NCBI GenBank assembly: GCA_017615405.1
Contig: JAGAAE010000202.1
Location: 1 to 6,590, forward strand
From: Clostridia bacterium
GTDB lineage: Bacteria > Bacillota > Clostridia > Oscillospirales > Acutalibacteraceae
Length of the DNA: 6,590 bases
Direction: 5' to 3'
Both the position numbers and the translations under genes were made by a program. The notes under the pieces were generated by a model. That model had not been told where the DNA came from. It saw nothing but the letters and a program-made list of their open reading frames with translations, and made no database searches. This document shows positions 5,088-6,590 of this stretch, piece by piece. The number at the start of each line of letters is the position of its first letter. Positions within the stretch are counted from its first letter, which is position 1.

Positions 5088-6590
5088 ATGTTCAAGAAAA
5101 TTTTAGCGTTGGTTCTCGCATTCTGTCTTTGCCTCACTTTTGCGGCGTGCGGCGGGGACAAAAAGAGCAGTAAGGATGACGACTCGGGCGAATCGGGTCA
5201 GTTTACCGTTCTTAATAATAAACCCGACGATTGGGACACCAATTGGACGGCTTATTATGAAATGGATGCCGACGGAAACCCCGTAAAACTTACGGGAGAC
5301 GCCGCGCCTGAATTTGAGGCGGGCAAGTACCTCGCAAAGGGTACTGTTCAAAAGAAGAGCTCCGATACCGCGGAAAGCGGCTCAACGACCGACACGGGCG
5401 ACGGCGGATCATCCGGCGGCAACAAGAAGGTCGACGCCACCGCGACCAAGACGACAAAGTTTGCCTCCGATCCGTTCTCGGATATCCCTGCTTCCGTAAA
5501 GGGAACAACGGTTGAATATCTCTTCTGCCGCCAGATCTATGATAACGACAAGGCCCTTATCAAGAGTTTTGAAGAAAAAACCGGTATCAAGGTCAAGCTT
5601 ACCTATGCCGAATACGGCAGCTACGGCGATACCGTTGCCAACAGGGTAGCCGCCGGGAACGCTCCCGACATAATCAACGGCGAGCGCGTAGCATATCCTA
5701 ACGGACTTATCTCCCTCTGCGAGCCGATGGATAAGTACACCTTCAAACTCGAGGACGATTTCTGGGATTATGACAGTATGAGTGCCGCCAAGATAAGAGG
5801 AAACTATTACGGCGTAAACTCTAAAAAATCGATCTACCACGATGCCCGTATGATGATGATCAACGTTCCGCTTCTTAAAAAAATCATGAGCGCCGATTAT
5901 ACTTCAAAGTCACCTCGCGCCCTTTGGAAAGCGGGCAAATGGAATACTGAGGCTTTCTATGACCTTTGCACCTTTATAAAGGATAAGGGCTATACGCCGC
6001 TCACCTATATTTCCCAGTATGACCTTGCTTTGGCTTCGGGTCAGGATCTTGTTTCCTTTAACGGCACCAAGTTCTTATCCAACCTCTCGAACGCCGACCT
6101 CAGAAAGGCTTGGGAATGGACCGGCAAGTTCTTGAACACCGAGGGTCTCACCGAGGGATATAATATGAACAACTTCCTTGCTCAAAAGGACGTTATGTTC
6201 ATCAACACGGTATACAACTGCTATAATAAGAACAGTATCGCCGGTATGGCTTCCTTCGAGGTCGACGCCGTTCCGGTACCGGGCATCAAGGGCGTAACTA
6301 ACGCTCCCTGCGATTTCAGGACCTATTCCATCGCAAAGGGTGCCAAGAACCCTGTCGGCTCCGCATATTTCCTGCGTTATCTTCTCGACAACGAGAACTA
6401 TAATCCCTATGAAAAATCAGAAGCGCAGAATGCCAACGTTTGGGAAACCGCTGTTTACGTTTCGCAGAAACTGCCCAAGACGATGGAATATTCTTCCTCT
6501 CTCCTCAAATACGTCAGCGACACAGCCGAGGGTCAGGTAAGAACGACGCTCCTCACCTCAAAGCAGATGTCGACCGCATTCGCCAAGATC
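5088..6590 (+). CDS. Sugar ABC transporter substrate-binding lipoprotein, 3' partial
   Basis: The frame is open from ATG 5088 to the right edge (501 residues, no stop), so the C-terminus is missing. It captures the sugar outside the cell and delivers it to the two upstream permeases. Residues 1-21 are a lipoprotein signal (FKKILALVLAF..., lipobox F18-A19-A20-C21). After a charged S/K/D tether comes an unusual aromatic module (about 38-84), then an S/T/G/D/K linker (about 90-124). The binding-protein fold starts at about 142: VEYLFCRQIYDNDKALIKSF, then EEKTGIKVKLTY and RVAAGNAPDIING (186-198). Later hallmarks are ALWKAGKWNTEAF (W285, like the GxWTWDxF motif of COG1653 proteins), VPVPGIKG (395-402), and AKGAKNPVGSAYF (416-428). 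Family 1 extracellular solute-binding protein is a secure call. Typical members without the insert have 420-450 residues, so roughly 50-90 residues may lie beyond the edge. It is likely the last or a later gene of the transport operon; the substrate is unknown. Confidence 0.93.
   Translation, partial: MFKKILALVLAFCLCLTFAACGGDKKSSKDDDSGESGQFTVLNNKPDDWDTNWTAYYEMDADGNPVKLTGDAAPEFEAGKYLAKGTVQKKSSDTAESGSTTDTGDGGSSGGNKKVDATATKTTKFASDPFSDIPASVKGTTVEYLFCRQIYDNDKALIKSFEEKTGIKVKLTYAEYGSYGDTVANRVAAGNAPDIINGERVAYPNGLISLCEPMDKYTFKLEDDFWDYDSMSAAKIRGNYYGVNSKKSIYHDARMMMINVPLLKKIMSADYTSKSPRALWKAGKWNTEAFYDLCTFIKDKGYTPLTYISQYDLALASGQDLVSFNGTKFLSNLSNADLRKAWEWTGKFLNTEGLTEGYNMNNFLAQKDVMFINTVYNCYNKNSIAGMASFEVDAVPVPGIKGVTNAPCDFRTYSIAKGAKNPVGSAYFLRYLLDNENYNPYEKSEAQNANVWETAVYVSQKLPKTMEYSSSLLKYVSDTAEGQVRTTLLTSKQMSTAFAKI
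5199..5339 (+). other. Extra N-terminal aromatic module in the binding protein
   Basis: Residues about 38-84 of the binding protein lie between the lipid anchor and the binding domain. They contain PDDWDTNWTAYYEMD, then a GNPVKLTGD turn and APEFEAGKYLAKG. The pattern (spaced W residues, YY, then AP-x-F-x-A-x-KY) resembles short beta-modules I recall from phage tail and surface proteins of Bacillota; this is a memory-based likeness, not a tested match. Most solute-binding proteins have only a short tether here. Confidence 0.5.
5355..5459 (+). other. Low-complexity Ser/Thr/Gly/Asp/Lys linker in the binding protein
   Basis: Residues about 90-124 are almost free of hydrophobic residues (with SGSTTDTGDGGSSGG and then a T/K/A-rich run). 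The stretch should be disordered and flexible, linking the aromatic module to the binding domain and setting the latter away from the membrane. The DNA here is more GC-rich than its surroundings, as the GGC/ACC/GAC codons require. Confidence 0.7.

Noticed and set aside
5409..5840. Minus-strand open frame (143 codons) inside the binding-protein gene
   Set aside because: The plus-strand frame is continuous from 5088 to the window end with family hallmarks on both sides; the antisense frame has no recognisable domain.
6340..6540. Small plus-strand open frame (66 codons) near the right end
   Set aside because: It is out of frame with the binding-protein gene, which runs through the whole stretch with conserved motifs, and it has no ribosome binding site.

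Overview
The window is one tightly packed, single-strand (+) gene cluster from a Bacillota genome, most likely an anaerobic Clostridia member (inference). The grounds are strong AGGAGG-type ribosome binding sites, lipobox signal peptides, medium GC, and a gene set I associate from memory with Clostridia and Paenibacillus-type genomes. No rRNA, tRNA, CRISPR array, insertion sequence or convincing terminator was seen, and no non-coding stretch is longer than 45 bases.

Layout, left to right: (1) 2-976, the C-terminal part of a membrane protein with an NHL-repeat-like tail, a TPR-like helical pair, and a multi-pass Yip1-family domain; its 5' end is outside the window. (2) 988-3198, a large DUF5696-family lipoprotein that looks like an extracellular carbohydrate-active (glycosidase-like) protein of unknown specificity. 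(3) 3195-4112 and (4) 4125-5042, the two inner-membrane permeases of a CUT1-type sugar ABC importer, each with a recognisable EAA loop. (5) 5088 to the right edge, the substrate-binding lipoprotein of the same importer. It is cut by the window end and carries an unusual extra N-terminal module and a low-complexity linker before the binding domain.

The first four genes are joined by an 11-base gap, a 4-base ATGA overlap and a 12-base gap, so they look like one transcript with translational coupling. The 45-base gap before the binding protein is AT-rich and holds a weak candidate internal promoter, which would fit the need for excess binding protein.

Working model (inference): the DUF5696 lipoprotein processes or binds a glycan at the cell surface, the binding protein captures the released oligosaccharide, and the two permeases import it using an ATPase encoded elsewhere (no ATPase gene is visible here; CUT1 systems of Bacillota commonly share an MsmX/UgpC-type ATPase). 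The role of the NHL-TPR-Yip1 membrane protein is unknown; its steady association with this kind of cluster suggests an accessory or sensing part. The substrate cannot be read from the sequence.
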